A stretch of 64,000 nt of DNA, from NCBI RefSeq assembly GCF_024138145.1, contig NZ_CP099997.1:2666001-2730000 (forward strand), written 5' to 3'. Positions 28,775-36,917 of the stretch are shown here, one piece after another (position 1 is the stretch's first letter; each line of letters begins with the position of its first letter). Under the pieces are notes generated by a model. It was not told the origin of the DNA, did not search any database, and was given only the letters and a program-made list of their open reading frames with translations. The DNA comes from Natronosalvus halobius. Lineage in GTDB: Archaea > Halobacteriota > Halobacteria > Halobacteriales > Natrialbaceae. A program made the position numbers and the translations under genes.

Positions 28775-30232
28775 CTACTCCTCGAGCAACCGTTCGACCA
28801 TCTCGTCGGGGTCGAATCGCTCGATGTCCTCGTAGCCCTGGCCGACGCCCAGGAAGAGGATCGGCTTGCCGGTGACGTGGGCCACCGAAATGGCTGCCCC
28901 GCCGTTCGAGTCGGCGTCGGCTTTCGTGAGAATCGTGCCGTCGATCTCGGCGGCCGCGTTGAACTCACGAGCACGGTTGACGGCGTCCTGGCCGGCGACG
29001 GCCTCGTCGACGAACAGGATCATGTCGGGATCGACGACCCGGCCGATCTTCTCGAGCTGGTCCATCAGCCCCTCGTTGGTGTGGAGGCGCCCGGCAGTGT
29101 CTCCGAGGACGACGTCGATGTCGTTGGCCTCGGCGTACTCGACGGCGTCGTAGAGCACGGCCGCGGGGTCGCCGCCCTGGTCGTGGGCGATAAGTTTGGT
29201 ATCGCGTGCCCGGGCGTGCTCGCCGATCTGTTCGTTTGCACCGGCGCGATAGGTGTCGCCGTTGGCCATCACCGTCGAGTAGCCACGTTCCTCGAAGTAC
29301 CGGTCAAGTTTCGCAATCGAGGTCGTCTTGCCGACGCCGTTGACGCCCGTGAAGACGATGACGACCGGCCTGTCCTCGATGGCGATTCGCTCGTCGAAGT
29401 CGAACTGACCGACGCTGATCACGTCGTAGATGGCGTCCTTCAGGGCCTCCTCGACGACCGCGCCCGTCGAGGTGGTGAACGTGCGCGTCTCGCCGACGAG
29501 TTCCTCGCGGATGTTGTCGACGATCTCGTCGACGACGCCCATTTCGACGTCACTCGAGAGCAGGGCCAGTTCGAGTTCCTGGAGTGGCCCCTCGAGGTCC
29601 TCTTCCTCGATGACGAACTTGCCGCGGACGAGTGATTTGGCCTTGCGGCCGAAGCCGATGCCGCCGGTGTCGTCTGCGTCGGTTTCGGCTTCAGCTCCGG
29701 ATTCGGCTTCAACTTCGGTTTCGGCTTCGACTTCGTCCTCGAGGCTCTCCTCGTCTTCGAATTCGTCCTCGAGGCCCTCCTCGTCTTCGAATTCGTCTCC
29801 CTCTTCGCCCACCAAACCGCTTTCGACGGACCCCTCGTCGGTCGTGGCTTCCTCCTCGAACGCTCCGTCTTCGACGGGTGCAGCGTCGGTCTCTGCAACG
29901 GGAGCGTCGGCTCGAGGTTCGGCGCCAGCGTCAGTTGTCTCCGCGACCTCGCGTTCAGATTCGGTACCCGCACCAGCGGCCGTTTCGTCCTCGAAGTCGG
30001 ACTCGACACCCGAGCGCGAGTCGGACGCGGTAGCTGCCGCCGTCGCTGCTGGTCCGTCCTCGGCGTTCGGTTCAGATTCCGGTTCCGCGGGTTCCGCCTT
30101 TGACGCGTCGACCGGTTCCTCGAGGTCGCCGTCCTCGAGTTCGTCCTCGTCGACGTCTTCGACGTTCGCCTCCGCGGCTTCTTCGGCGTCCTTGCGGAAA
30201 CTGCCGAGTTTCTCCTTCAGGTTGTCGAACAT
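28775..30232 (-). CDS. ftsY: Signal recognition particle receptor FtsY
   Basis: A 485-residue SRP receptor. The last ~300 residues are the NG domain: GVNGVGKTTSIAKL (G1), DTAGRLHTN (G3), TKADAD (G4) and the closing GVGQGYEDIERFDP. It pairs with Ffh on the membrane to deliver ribosomes to the Sec translocon. The N-terminal ~190 residues are a long acidic A domain, almost only Glu, Asp, Ala and Ser, longer than in many archaea and partly built from tandem repeats. It lies 14 bases after pfdA, an arrangement conserved in haloarchaea. Confidence 0.96.
   Translation of the reverse strand: MFDNLKEKLGSFRKDAEEAAEANVEDVDEDELEDGDLEEPVDASKAEPAEPESEPNAEDGPAATAAATASDSRSGVESDFEDETAAGAGTESEREVAETTDAGAEPRADAPVAETDAAPVEDGAFEEEATTDEGSVESGLVGEEGDEFEDEEGLEDEFEDEESLEDEVEAETEVEAESGAEAETDADDTGGIGFGRKAKSLVRGKFVIEEEDLEGPLQELELALLSSDVEMGVVDEIVDNIREELVGETRTFTTSTGAVVEEALKDAIYDVISVGQFDFDERIAIEDRPVVIVFTGVNGVGKTTSIAKLDRYFEERGYSTVMANGDTYRAGANEQIGEHARARDTKLIAHDQGGDPAAVLYDAVEYAEANDIDVVLGDTAGRLHTNEGLMDQLEKIGRVVDPDMILFVDEAVAGQDAVNRAREFNAAAEIDGTILTKADADSNGGAAISVAHVTGKPILFLGVGQGYEDIERFDPDEMVERLLEE
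29733..29792 (-). repeat. Tandem 30-bp repeat inside ftsY acidic domain
   Basis: Two copies of a 30-bp unit (29733-29762 and 29763-29792) that differ at one base. They encode two 10-residue acidic units of the type EFEDEEGLED. Shorter 12-bp relatives continue on the lower side to about 29690. They enlarge the disordered acidic domain without changing frame. Confidence 0.7.
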
Positions 30233-30246
30233 GGGCGTCGCCTACG

Positions 30247-30723
30247 TTACTCGTCGAGACCCTGATCCGATCCCGGACCCTGGCCCTGACCCTGCATCTG
30301 CTGCATCTGCTGTTGCATCGCCTGCTGCTGGAGCTGCTGAGCTTGCTGTTCGAGCTGACCGCTCTCGCTCTCGAGTTCCGTGATCTCCTCCTCGAGGTCG
30401 TCGATTCGATCGCCGAGGCGGTCTTTCTTGTGCTCGAGCGTCTCGGCAGCGCCGTCCTGGTCCCGTTCGATGGCGTAGTCGGCACCGAGTTCGACGATAA
30501 TCTCGTCGATGTCGTCGATCGTCGCTCGAACGTAGGCGCCGCCGCCCAGGGGAACCTGGACCGTCGAGCCGGTCTCGAGTTGTTCGATGGCGTCGGTCGC
30601 TTCGTCGACGGCGTCCTGTTCGTCCCGGACTTGCTCGACCTCGCCCCGGAGGACCTGGATCTGTTCTTCGATCTCCTGGAGCTGCTGGGAGAGTTCCTGC
30701 AGCTGTTGCTGACTAGCGCCCAT
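30247..30723 (-). CDS. pfdA: Prefoldin subunit alpha
   Basis: A 158-residue prefoldin alpha subunit. Two long coiled-coil helices (about 5-50 and 95-140) flank the beta-hairpin core with VPLGGGAYVRATI, typical for the alpha type. Prefoldin is a hexameric holdase that hands unfolded proteins to the thermosome. The C-terminal ~20 residues are a Gln/Met/Gly-rich tail. The gene sits just upstream of ftsY and is probably cotranscribed with it. In many haloarchaea rpl18a (LX) and eif6 precede pfdA directly; here an ASCH gene on the other strand stands between. Confidence 0.93.
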   Translation of the reverse strand: MGASQQQLQELSQQLQEIEEQIQVLRGEVEQVRDEQDAVDEATDAIEQLETGSTVQVPLGGGAYVRATIDDIDEIIVELGADYAIERDQDGAAETLEHKKDRLGDRIDDLEEEITELESESGQLEQQAQQLQQQAMQQQMQQMQGQGQGPGSDQGLDE

Positions 30724-30946
30724 CAGTGAGCCACCTCGGTTGCGGCGTCGGTTCGCGCGTGTGTCGCCTCGCGGCTATCGATTGTTCGCATGGCTATTGG
30801 TCCGTCAGGCAGTCGGAAGAATGTTCCCTTCCCTGCCGACCCGACTACTCGGGATCGATGAATCCGGGCTCCGAGACGCCAGCCGTGCTCGAGACCATCC
30901 CCACCGTAGGCTCAAGCGTTTTTGCCACGCCGACCGAATGCCGGGT

Positions 30947-31261
30947 ATGCCCGAACTCGAGCCGGATATCCTGCTCCCCTCGCCTCGGATGCGATCGCAG
31001 GTTTCCGACGGCGAAATCACCCAGATTCACCGCGGACGGGCCTACGCCGAAGTGGGCGATACGTTCGTCGTCGACGACGCGATGTTCGAGGTCGTCGACG
31101 TCACGGAGCGAACCCTCGGGGATCTGACCGACGCCGACGCCAGAAGAGAGGGCGTCGAGAGCCTCGAGGCGTATCGCGACCTGCTCGAGCGCGCTCACGA
31201 GAACTTCGAGTGGGACGACGAGAGCGAGGTCGTTCGCCATCGGTTCGAGCGTCGGGAGTAG
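30947..31261 (+). CDS. ASCH domain-containing protein
   Basis: A 104-residue protein of the PUA-like ASCH superfamily. The core strands are in GEITQIHRGRAYAEVGDTF and MFEVVDVTERTLGDLTDADA, and the helical C-terminus includes FEWDDESEVVRHRFE. ASCH proteins are thought to bind RNA and some are hydrolases of modified nucleosides; the role here is unknown. Two ATGs (30938 and 30947) are possible; I chose the second since related proteins start right before the LxPxxR-type segment. It faces away from pfdA and convergently toward eif6. Confidence 0.8.
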   Translation: MPELEPDILLPSPRMRSQVSDGEITQIHRGRAYAEVGDTFVVDDAMFEVVDVTERTLGDLTDADARREGVESLEAYRDLLERAHENFEWDDESEVVRHRFERRE

Positions 31262-31423
31262 GGGGTGAACACCGAGCATCGGGGGTAGTGAGTGACGTTC
31301 GAGCGTCGGGAATCGGTGACGAAGCGGTGAAGTGTAGCCGCCGCTCGAGGTCGCCAGCGCTCACGCGTGCACTGTAGAGGAGAACCCGCTGGCCGACCCG
31401 GCCAACGCGGGCAAGAAACACCC
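31262..31423. other. Intergenic region with short degenerate repeats
   Basis: Between the convergent ASCH and eif6 genes. The words gagcgtcggg, gagcatcggg and gagcgtcggg recur at about 31250, 31276 and 31301, the first inside the last codons of the ASCH gene. They look like partial duplications of its 3' end. No hairpin or gene was recognised. Confidence 0.4.
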
Positions 31424-32089
31424 TCAGTCGATGTACCCGAGTGCGTCCTCGATCCGGCCCAGCTCCGGTCCCGTCGTGTCTCTGCCGACGACGTACCCCT
31501 GGGCGTTGGCGAGCAGGCCAGAGCCGACCAGCGGCGCGCCGTAGTTGATCGTCCCCACGTCCGCGCGGACGTTGAGGGCGTCCTCGAGGGCGTCTAACTC
31601 GCCATCAGTGGCTTTGGGATGGCAGAGGACGCCGTCGTTCGTCGCCACGGCCGCGGTCCCGACCGTTCGGACGCCGGCGAGGTCGCCGCGCTCGACGGGC
31701 ACCTCGAGGGCATCCCCGACGACCTGGACGGCTTCCCGGGGAAGGTCGGGGTGGACGTACGCGCCGTAGTCGTTCGCCAGGACGACGTTTCCGGCGGCGT
31801 TGATCTGTCCGGGCAACTCGGTGACGGGTACGTCGAGGGTCTCCTCCAGCCGTTCGCGCTCGTACTCCAGGACGCGCGAACTGACGAGCAGGCCGTTCTC
31901 GTTACCCATCGCTAGCGCACCGACGGTCGAGGAGCCGCCGACGGTCGTCTGGACGGCCTCGACCGCGAGTTCCTCGGCGAGGTCCGCGACGAGGTCGTCG
32001 TCGGCGTCGGGGCGGACGAACAGGTGCGAGTCGGTCGTACGGGCGAAGACGCCGATGTACGACGACCCGCCGAACGCGGCGCGAAGCAA
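31424..32089 (-). CDS. eif6: Translation initiation factor aIF6
   Basis: A 221-residue aIF6, the anti-association factor that binds the large ribosomal subunit. It shows the five-fold repeated pentein pattern, seen in recurring units such as [28 protein letters not shown] and [16 protein letters not shown] place the start at a TTG (32089), which gives the family's usual beginning ([15 protein letters not shown]) and lies one base after the rpl31e stop. No ATG or GTG fits; an ATG further upstream would overlap rpl31e and add 20 unrelated residues. Confidence 0.9.
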   Translation of the reverse strand: MLRAAFGGSSYIGVFARTTDSHLFVRPDADDDLVADLAEELAVEAVQTTVGGSSTVGALAMGNENGLLVSSRVLEYERERLEETLDVPVTELPGQINAAGNVVLANDYGAYVHPDLPREAVQVVGDALEVPVERGDLAGVRTVGTAAVATNDGVLCHPKATDGELDALEDALNVRADVGTINYGAPLVGSGLLANAQGYVVGRDTTGPELGRIEDALGYID

Positions 32090-32090
32090 G

Positions 32091-32369
32091 TTACTCGGCG
32101 ACCTCGGCTTCGACGATCGCCTCGCCGGCGTCTTCGAACCGGGCGGCACGAACGCGAAGCTTCCGTGGCGGGTTCGCGCGGCCGTTGGCCCAGATCTCCT
32201 CGTTGATCGAGGGATCGAGGCGGATGGCGTCCTCGTCGACGGCGAAGTGTTTCGCCAGGTGCTCGCGGACGACCGACATCGCGTAGTTGGCGGCCTCGTG
32301 GTTTGGCCCCTTCTTCACGTCACGCAGCGGGACGGTGACGACGCGTTCGTCGAAATCACTTGCACTCAT
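32091..32369 (-). CDS. rpl31e: Large-subunit ribosomal protein L31e
   Basis: A 92-residue L31e. The core [22 protein letters not shown] and the basic [15 protein letters not shown] are diagnostic. It sits near the exit tunnel of the large ribosomal subunit. It lies two bases after rpl39e and one base before the TTG start of eif6, forming a three-gene operon. Confidence 0.96.
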   Translation of the reverse strand: MSASDFDERVVTVPLRDVKKGPNHEAANYAMSVVREHLAKHFAVDEDAIRLDPSINEEIWANGRANPPRKLRVRAARFEDAGEAIVEAEVAE

Positions 32370-32371
32370 GG

Positions 32372-32524
32372 TTACTCGTCAGTGTCGTTTCGACGCCAGT
32401 TGCGTCGCTTGGGGTTTCGCTGCACGTCCATGTCGGTCTTGAGCATGACCCACGCGGGGACGCGGCTGTTCTGGTTCTCGAGTTTGGCAAGCCGCTTTTT
32501 CTTGCCCTTCGATTTTTTACCCAT
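32372..32524 (-). CDS. rpl39e: Large-subunit ribosomal protein L39e
   Basis: A 50-residue, very basic protein, with [20 protein letters not shown] at the N-terminus and a closing [14 protein letters not shown], as in archaeal L39e lining the exit tunnel. The start at 32524 gives the family length; the longer frame upstream is unrelated. It is first in the rpl39e-rpl31e-eif6 operon. A run of AT-rich DNA before it (about 32540-32555, gcttaaaatcttg) may hold the promoter. Confidence 0.96.
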   Translation of the reverse strand: MGKKSKGKKKRLAKLENQNSRVPAWVMLKTDMDVQRNPKRRNWRRNDTDE

Positions 32525-32718
32525 AGTGGACGCAGGTAACCGACGCTGGCTTAAAATCTTGTCCATCTGGCCGTCGAGGACTCGCGTGCACTCGGGCAGT
32601 CCTGGATGCTGACCCAAATCCCCATCCGCGACTACCCGCTTTCCGTACCCGTGACTTCAGGCATCTAGGGGCACGTCATGATCGTCCGTCGAGGCACGCT
32701 CGAGCGACACGCCCCGAG

Positions 32719-33768
32719 TCACCCTTCCTCGAGCAGATAGTGCTCGATGTAGGTTGTGACGGCCTCGAGGGTCGCCTCGCTGACGGTCGTCGTGTACCGC
32801 CAGTTCTCGACCCCGTCGTAGCCGTCGTGGCGGTAGAACGAGTCGTGGTCGTGACAGGTCGTGCCGTGGAATTGCGTCCCGCCGCCGACCTCGTCCGGGC
32901 CCGCGTAGGCGGTCGCCATCGGCGACACCTCGAGGGTGTCCTCGTCGACGCGGACGGCGGACCCGAGGTCGTGTTCACACCGGCTGTCGATCACCGTCTC
33001 GACGACGTTGCCGGTGAGGAACGTGTGGAACGCCTCGTGGATGGCGACGTTCTTCGTCACGTCGCGGGAGTCCCACGTCTCCGTGGCGCCGAGATTGGCG
33101 ACGACCTGCGCGTCCTCGCCTTCGACCGCATCGACGTGGTGGTTCGGCCGCCGGGTGCCGCCGTATCCGACCGCGTAGTGAACCGGCCCCCACCAGCACA
33201 GGAGGTGGCTACATCGCCCCGTGACGGCCCCTCGCTCATCGAGCACCTCGGCGAAGGCGTCCAGGACGCCCTGCTGGGTCGGTGCGACGGCGTCTCGCGG
33301 GGAGGACCCGGACGCGAGCGAGAGGTCGACCTGGCCGCCACGTTCGACGATCACCTCGATGTCCTGGAGCCGTCCCTGGTCCACGGCGTACGCCGTCACC
33401 TGGTCGAACGCGTCCCTGATGGCATCGAGGGCGTCCTCGTACGGCGGCGGCCAGCCGCTCGAGACGCCTTGCCAGCCGTAACGGGCCCAGCCGGTCGTCG
33501 GGAGGGCGCCAGGGTAGACGCGGAGGTGGACCGGACCTTCGGTGACCGACGTGGTCGTCGTTTCGGTGGTCGAGGAGAGAACGGCCGCGCCGCCGAGGGC
33601 AGCCAGCACCTCTCGTCGGGTCGTGACGCCGTCGACGAACGTGTCGTCTGTGGCACCGGTCGTTGTATCACCCGTCGTGTCGTCCGCCGTGCCGGCCGTT
33701 GTGTCCGCTGTCGTACCGACTGTCGTTCCGTCACCTCCGGAATCACGGGATCCGTCGGCCTCGGTCAT
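32719..33768 (-). CDS. Tat-exported HExxH (zincin-like) protein
   Basis: A 349-residue protein. A ~47-residue Thr/Gly/Asp-rich lead precedes a twin-arginine signal (R51-R52 in TTRREVLAALGGAAVLSS). The mature part contains H244-E245-x-x-H248 in VAIHEAFHTFL, the zinc-peptidase signature, and several cysteines (RCSHLLCWWG, SRCEHD, TTCHDHD) that may form disulfides outside the cell. It is probably a secreted metalloprotease-like enzyme; no family name is certain. The odd feature is the long low-complexity stretch before the RR motif, so the true start could be downstream. Its ATG overlaps the stop of a 40-residue upstream frame. Confidence 0.7.
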   Translation of the reverse strand: MTEADGSRDSGGDGTTVGTTADTTAGTADDTTGDTTTGATDDTFVDGVTTRREVLAALGGAAVLSSTTETTTTSVTEGPVHLRVYPGALPTTGWARYGWQGVSSGWPPPYEDALDAIRDAFDQVTAYAVDQGRLQDIEVIVERGGQVDLSLASGSSPRDAVAPTQQGVLDAFAEVLDERGAVTGRCSHLLCWWGPVHYAVGYGGTRRPNHHVDAVEGEDAQVVANLGATETWDSRDVTKNVAIHEAFHTFLTGNVVETVIDSRCEHDLGSAVRVDEDTLEVSPMATAYAGPDEVGGGTQFHGTTCHDHDSFYRHDGYDGVENWRYTTTVSEATLEAVTTYIEHYLLEEG

Positions 33769-33887
33769 GAGGTCGGTCGATCGTGGCCCGCTTCGACCAC
33801 CGCGGTGGCGGTCGCGCTCACGGACGCGTTTGCGTTCACGACAGTCAGGTCGCGACCGACGTCGACCGTCCCTGTCACCTCGATCAT
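33765..33887 (-). CDS. Putative 40-residue ORF coupled to the HExxH gene
   Basis: ATG at 33887 and TGA at 33765-33767, overlapping the next ATG as ATGA, which is the typical sign of translational coupling. The peptide starts MIEVTGTVDVGRDLTVVNAN and goes on with alternating small and Val residues, a beta-type pattern; there is no membrane segment. I do not know a family. Five bases upstream of the ATG lies an 18-bp perfect palindrome. Support is the overlap and the clean frame; conservation has not been tested. Confidence 0.4.
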   Translation of the reverse strand: MIEVTGTVDVGRDLTVVNANASVSATATAVVEAGHDRPTS

Positions 33888-33891
33888 ACCT

Positions 33892-33909
33892 GTTCTGTTA
33901 CAACAGAAC
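33892..33909. promoter_or_regulatory. Perfect palindrome, operator candidate
   Basis: GTTCTGTT-AC-AACAGAAC: two perfect 8-bp arms with a 2-bp centre. A related word, TGTTACAGAAT, lies about 40 bp further upstream (33949-33959). The site stands immediately before the small frame and the exported HExxH gene. It could bind a dimeric regulator near the transcription start, or form a small hairpin. Confidence 0.5.
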
Positions 33910-34160
33910 CTGGTATTACTCTTCTCGCTGTATTTCGTCGATAACTTGTGTTACAGAATCTCTAATGGTTGTTCGATGACTCTACTTGAATCGAGATGTA
34001 CGCGTACGTATCACAAAACAGTCTATTTCTGATGACGGTCGTTCGAGCGATACTGACGCGGGTTTCGGACTGTCACGAACGACGGATAGTGGGCGGAGAG
34101 AACAGGTGGTTCGTCGACGGGACACGGGACGTTGAAACCGATTCGGGCGAGGGGCGTAGT
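33910..34160. other. Non-coding stretch between the palindrome and the thpR tail repeats
   Basis: About 250 bp, AT-richer than the rest for the first 120 bp. A minus-strand TATA-like gaaatacag lies near 33930. No convincing gene was found on either strand; longer frames here read as reverse shadows of thpR. Confidence 0.4.
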
Positions 34161-34251
34161 GAACCGACTACTCGAGCGGAAAGTCGCGGTGAACCGGCTA
34201 CCCGAGCGAAAGTCGCGGCGAACCGGCTATTCGAGCGGGAAGCGCCCGCGG
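34161..34251 (-). repeat. Three tandem ~30-bp repeats containing the thpR 3' end
   Basis: Units at 34161-34190, 34191-34219 and 34220-34251, each starting gaaccg(a/g)cta and differing at a few bases. The last unit holds the final codons and stop of thpR (stop at 34227); the other two repeat that tail, with the stop-like triplet, downstream of the gene. It looks like tandem duplication of the gene's end followed by small changes. Confidence 0.75.
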
Positions 34252-34784
34252 GTCTCGTAAACGGGGCCGTCGTCGGTGAGTCGGCTCTCGGTGAGCCGAA
34301 TCTCGTCGACCATGGTCGTGCCGACGGTCGACGAGCGCTCGCGTACGACCGACTGGACGCGCTCTTTCCCGCCGGCATGGTCCATTCGCGCGAGGGTGAC
34401 GTGGGGCGTAAACTCATGGTCGTCGGCCTCGAAGCCCATCGCCGTCGTCCGATTCTCGACCGCCGCCTGGAGGCGCGTCAGTTCTTCGCTTCCGTCCTGG
34501 ACGCCGAGCCAGACCACGCGGATGTACTCGAGACTTGGGAAGACGCCCAGGCCAGTGAAGCGGGCCTCGAACGGGTCGATCCCGGCATCGTCGACGGCGG
34601 CCTCGAGTTCTCGTTCGATGTCGGGCACGCGGTTGGGATCGACGTCGCCGAGGAAGACGAGCGTGATGTGCGCCTGCGTCGGGTCGGTCAGTCGGATTCC
34701 CGAGGCGTCAGAGAGCGGTTCCTGGACCGCGGCGACGACGTCGGCGAGCGATTCCGGGAGGTCGACGCTGACGAACAGTCGCAT
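34227..34784 (-). CDS. thpR: RNA 2',3'-cyclic phosphodiesterase ThpR
   Basis: A 185-residue 2H phosphoesterase. Both catalytic HxTx motifs are present: H39-I-T41 in AHITLVFLG and H128-V-T130 in PHVTLARMD. The enzyme hydrolyses 2',3'-cyclic phosphates of RNA to 2'-phosphates and can ligate tRNA halves in vitro. The gene stands alone, facing away from the isochorismatase-like gene's stop; its 3' end is embedded in tandem repeats. Confidence 0.94.
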   Translation of the reverse strand: MRLFVSVDLPESLADVVAAVQEPLSDASGIRLTDPTQAHITLVFLGDVDPNRVPDIERELEAAVDDAGIDPFEARFTGLGVFPSLEYIRVVWLGVQDGSEELTRLQAAVENRTTAMGFEADDHEFTPHVTLARMDHAGGKERVQSVVRERSSTVGTTMVDEIRLTESRLTDDGPVYETRGRFPLE

Positions 34785-34896
34785 ACCGGTGCTACGGCGC
34801 GTACGGGCTTGAATGCTGGTGGCGGGCGTGGCAGTCCTATAACTACAGAAATTATATTCTTATACTATGAAAACCATATCATATATCAAGGGCCGA
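34785..34896 (-). promoter_or_regulatory. AT-rich promoter region of thpR
   Basis: Between the stop of the isochorismatase-like gene and the thpR ATG. The block ataactacagaaattatattcttatactatgaaaacc (about 34839-34875) is AT-rich with minus-strand TATA-like words such as tataattt. These are about 55-70 nt before the ATG, so a short leader is likely. Confidence 0.4.
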
Positions 34897-35475
34897 TCAC
34901 GCCCGAGCTGCGTCCACCACGGTCGCCGCGTCCGCGATTATCGCGAACTCGCGGTTGAGGTGGGCGAGCGCGAGTCGATGGCTCGTCTCGGCGTCGTAGG
35001 CCCTGCCGTCGTGGCCCTCGCGGTCGAACGCCGCCGTGGCGTCCGCGACGACGACCGGGCCGAAGCCGCGGTTCTCGGCCATTCGGGTCGTCGTCGACAC
35101 GCAGTGGTCGGTGGTGAAGCCACAGAGGACGACCGTCTCCACGTCCCAGTCACGCAGGCGTTCCTCGAGGTCCGTCTCGACGAACGCGCCGTTGACTCGC
35201 TTCTCGAGAACGGGCTCTCCCGCCTCGGGCTCACCGACGGCCTTGAACGCGTTTCCCGGCTGACCCGCTCGCAGCGGCGAGTCCGCCTCGGTCGAGCAGT
35301 GTTTCGCGTGGACGACCGGCCGCTCGGTCTCGCGCCAGGCCGCCAGCAGGTCGGCGATTCGCGCCTCGGCGTCGGGATTGTTACGCTCGCCCCAGACGGG
35401 GTCGTCGAAGCCTCGCTGGACGTCGACCAGGAGCAACGTCGCGTTCGCGGGGAGCGCGGTCTCGAGTCCGTTCAT
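34897..35475 (-). CDS. Isochorismatase-family cysteine hydrolase
   Basis: A 192-residue hydrolase with the catalytic triad D18 ([10 protein letters not shown]), K92 (LEKRVNGAF) and C125 (TTDHCVSTT). The family includes nicotinamidase, isochorismatase and N-carbamoylsarcosine amidohydrolase; the lack of the usual nicotinamidase metal-site pattern speaks against that role, but the substrate is open. ATG at 35475 gives the family's usual short lead. The 5' region to the divergent DUF373 gene is about 250 bp. Confidence 0.88.
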   Translation of the reverse strand: MNGLETALPANATLLLVDVQRGFDDPVWGERNNPDAEARIADLLAAWRETERPVVHAKHCSTEADSPLRAGQPGNAFKAVGEPEAGEPVLEKRVNGAFVETDLEERLRDWDVETVVLCGFTTDHCVSTTTRMAENRGFGPVVVADATAAFDREGHDGRAYDAETSHRLALAHLNREFAIIADAATVVDAARA

Positions 35476-35724
35476 GCCGATAGGTGTCGCTCGAGTGCGT
35501 TGAACGCTTCGACCAGCGTTCGAGGCAACTCCTGCGGTCGTTCGCTTTGCTCGAGCGCGCTGCCTGTCACCAGGCCTCGATCGCGACACGCCGCCTCGTT
35601 CACCAAAAATGGCAACACGCCGTCTCGCTCACAGCAGAGGGTGACCACCGCTCGCTCTCAGAAGGTGTGACATGCCCTCTCATTCCCAGAAGAGGGAAAT
35701 ACTGGGCAACCCAACGTCCCCACG
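35476..35724. other. Intergenic region before the DUF373 gene
   Basis: A 249-bp divergent interval between the isochorismatase-like gene and DUF373. It has short runs such as gcgttgaacgcttcgaccagcg but no clear gene. A hairpin-like pair, ccctctcattcccagaagaggg at 35672-35693 (arms ccctct/agaggg), lies 30 bp before the DUF373 ATG. Confidence 0.4.
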
Positions 35725-36819
35725 ATGCTGCTGGTCCTCTGTGTCGACCTCGACGACGACCTCGGTCGGAAGACCGGATTCTCGACGCCAGTCATCGGCC
35801 GCGAGGACGTCGAGGAGGCGGCCGTCGCCCTCGCAACCGCGGACCCGGAGGACTCCGACGTCAACGTCGTCTTCCAGGGACTGCACATCTACGACGACCT
35901 CGACTCTCGCGACGAGAGCGTCGAGGTCGCCGTCGTCACCGGTCTCGAGGGATCCGACGTCAAAGCCAACCGCAAGGTCGGCGACGAGGTCGACACCGTG
36001 TTGGCCAGCCTGACGACGGGCGAGGACGTCACCGCGTTGCTCGTCACCGACGGCGCCCAGGACGAGTCGGTCGTTCCGATCATCCGCTCGCGGGTACCCA
36101 TCGACGGCGTCCGCCGGGTCGTCGTCCGCCAGGCCCAGAACCTCGAATCGATGTACTACACGATGAAGCAGGTGCTGGCCGACCCCGAGACCCGGGGGAC
36201 GGTCCTGATCCCGATCGGGATCTTGCTCCTGGTGTACCCCCTCGCGCTGCTCGGGAGCCTGTTCAACCTGCCGGGGCTGATGCTGGGGGTGACCTCGGCA
36301 CTGCTCGGCCTGTACCTGATCTCGCGCGGCCTCGGCCTCGGCGAGCACCTCGACGAGAGCGTCGAGCGACTTCGGCTCTCGCTGTACGCCGGACGGATGA
36401 CCCTCATCGCGTACGTCGTCGCCGCCACGCTGATGGTGCTCGGGGGCGTCAGCGGTCTCGACACGATCGAGACCGTCCAGGACGAGACCGGCGGGGGCGT
36501 TCCGGTCGTGCTCGCGGCGTTCGTCTACGGCTCGATCCAGTGGATCGCGGCCGCCGGTATCACGACCAGTCTGGGCCAGATCACCGACGAGTACATCGCC
36601 GGGAGCCTCGAGTTGCGCTACCTCAACGCCCCGTTCTACGTGATCGCGATGGCGATCGTTCTCCACGCCGTGAGCGCCTTCTTCCTCGATCGGGCCGGCA
36701 TCCCGTACCTCGCGACGGCATTGACGGGCGGGACGCTCCTGGGGATCGTGAGCACGCTCACGTTCGCCGTCGCGGAGTCGCGCCTGGCGGAGGGGAGTCG
36801 ACGCGCCGAGGGTGCCTGA
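35725..36819 (+). CDS. DUF373 family membrane protein
   Basis: A 364-residue archaeal DUF373 protein. The first ~150 residues form a soluble alpha/beta domain (LLVLCVDLDDDLGRKTG opening, QAQNLESMYYTMKQ near its end). The rest has about six membrane segments. The family is restricted to archaea and has no known function. It is followed by the PAS-rich kinase on the same strand, but a separate promoter lies between. Confidence 0.9.
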   Translation: MLLVLCVDLDDDLGRKTGFSTPVIGREDVEEAAVALATADPEDSDVNVVFQGLHIYDDLDSRDESVEVAVVTGLEGSDVKANRKVGDEVDTVLASLTTGEDVTALLVTDGAQDESVVPIIRSRVPIDGVRRVVVRQAQNLESMYYTMKQVLADPETRGTVLIPIGILLLVYPLALLGSLFNLPGLMLGVTSALLGLYLISRGLGLGEHLDESVERLRLSLYAGRMTLIAYVVAATLMVLGGVSGLDTIETVQDETGGGVPVVLAAFVYGSIQWIAAAGITTSLGQITDEYIAGSLELRYLNAPFYVIAMAIVLHAVSAFFLDRAGIPYLATALTGGTLLGIVSTLTFAVAESRLAEGSRRAEGA

Positions 36820-36879
36820 CGGCCGATGACAGGTGCACGCTGCCACGCAAACGCCCGTACGAACTGATACAGCGGGTAA

Positions 36880-36917
36880 CAGAGTATTTATACGTCCAGT
36901 GAGTGGCAAACGGGTAT
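36880..36917 (+). promoter_or_regulatory. Promoter of the PAS sensor kinase
   Basis: tatttatac at about 36885-36893 lies ~27 nt before the ATG at 36918. This favours that ATG over the in-frame GTG at 36903, which would sit at or before the predicted transcript start. Confidence 0.5.
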
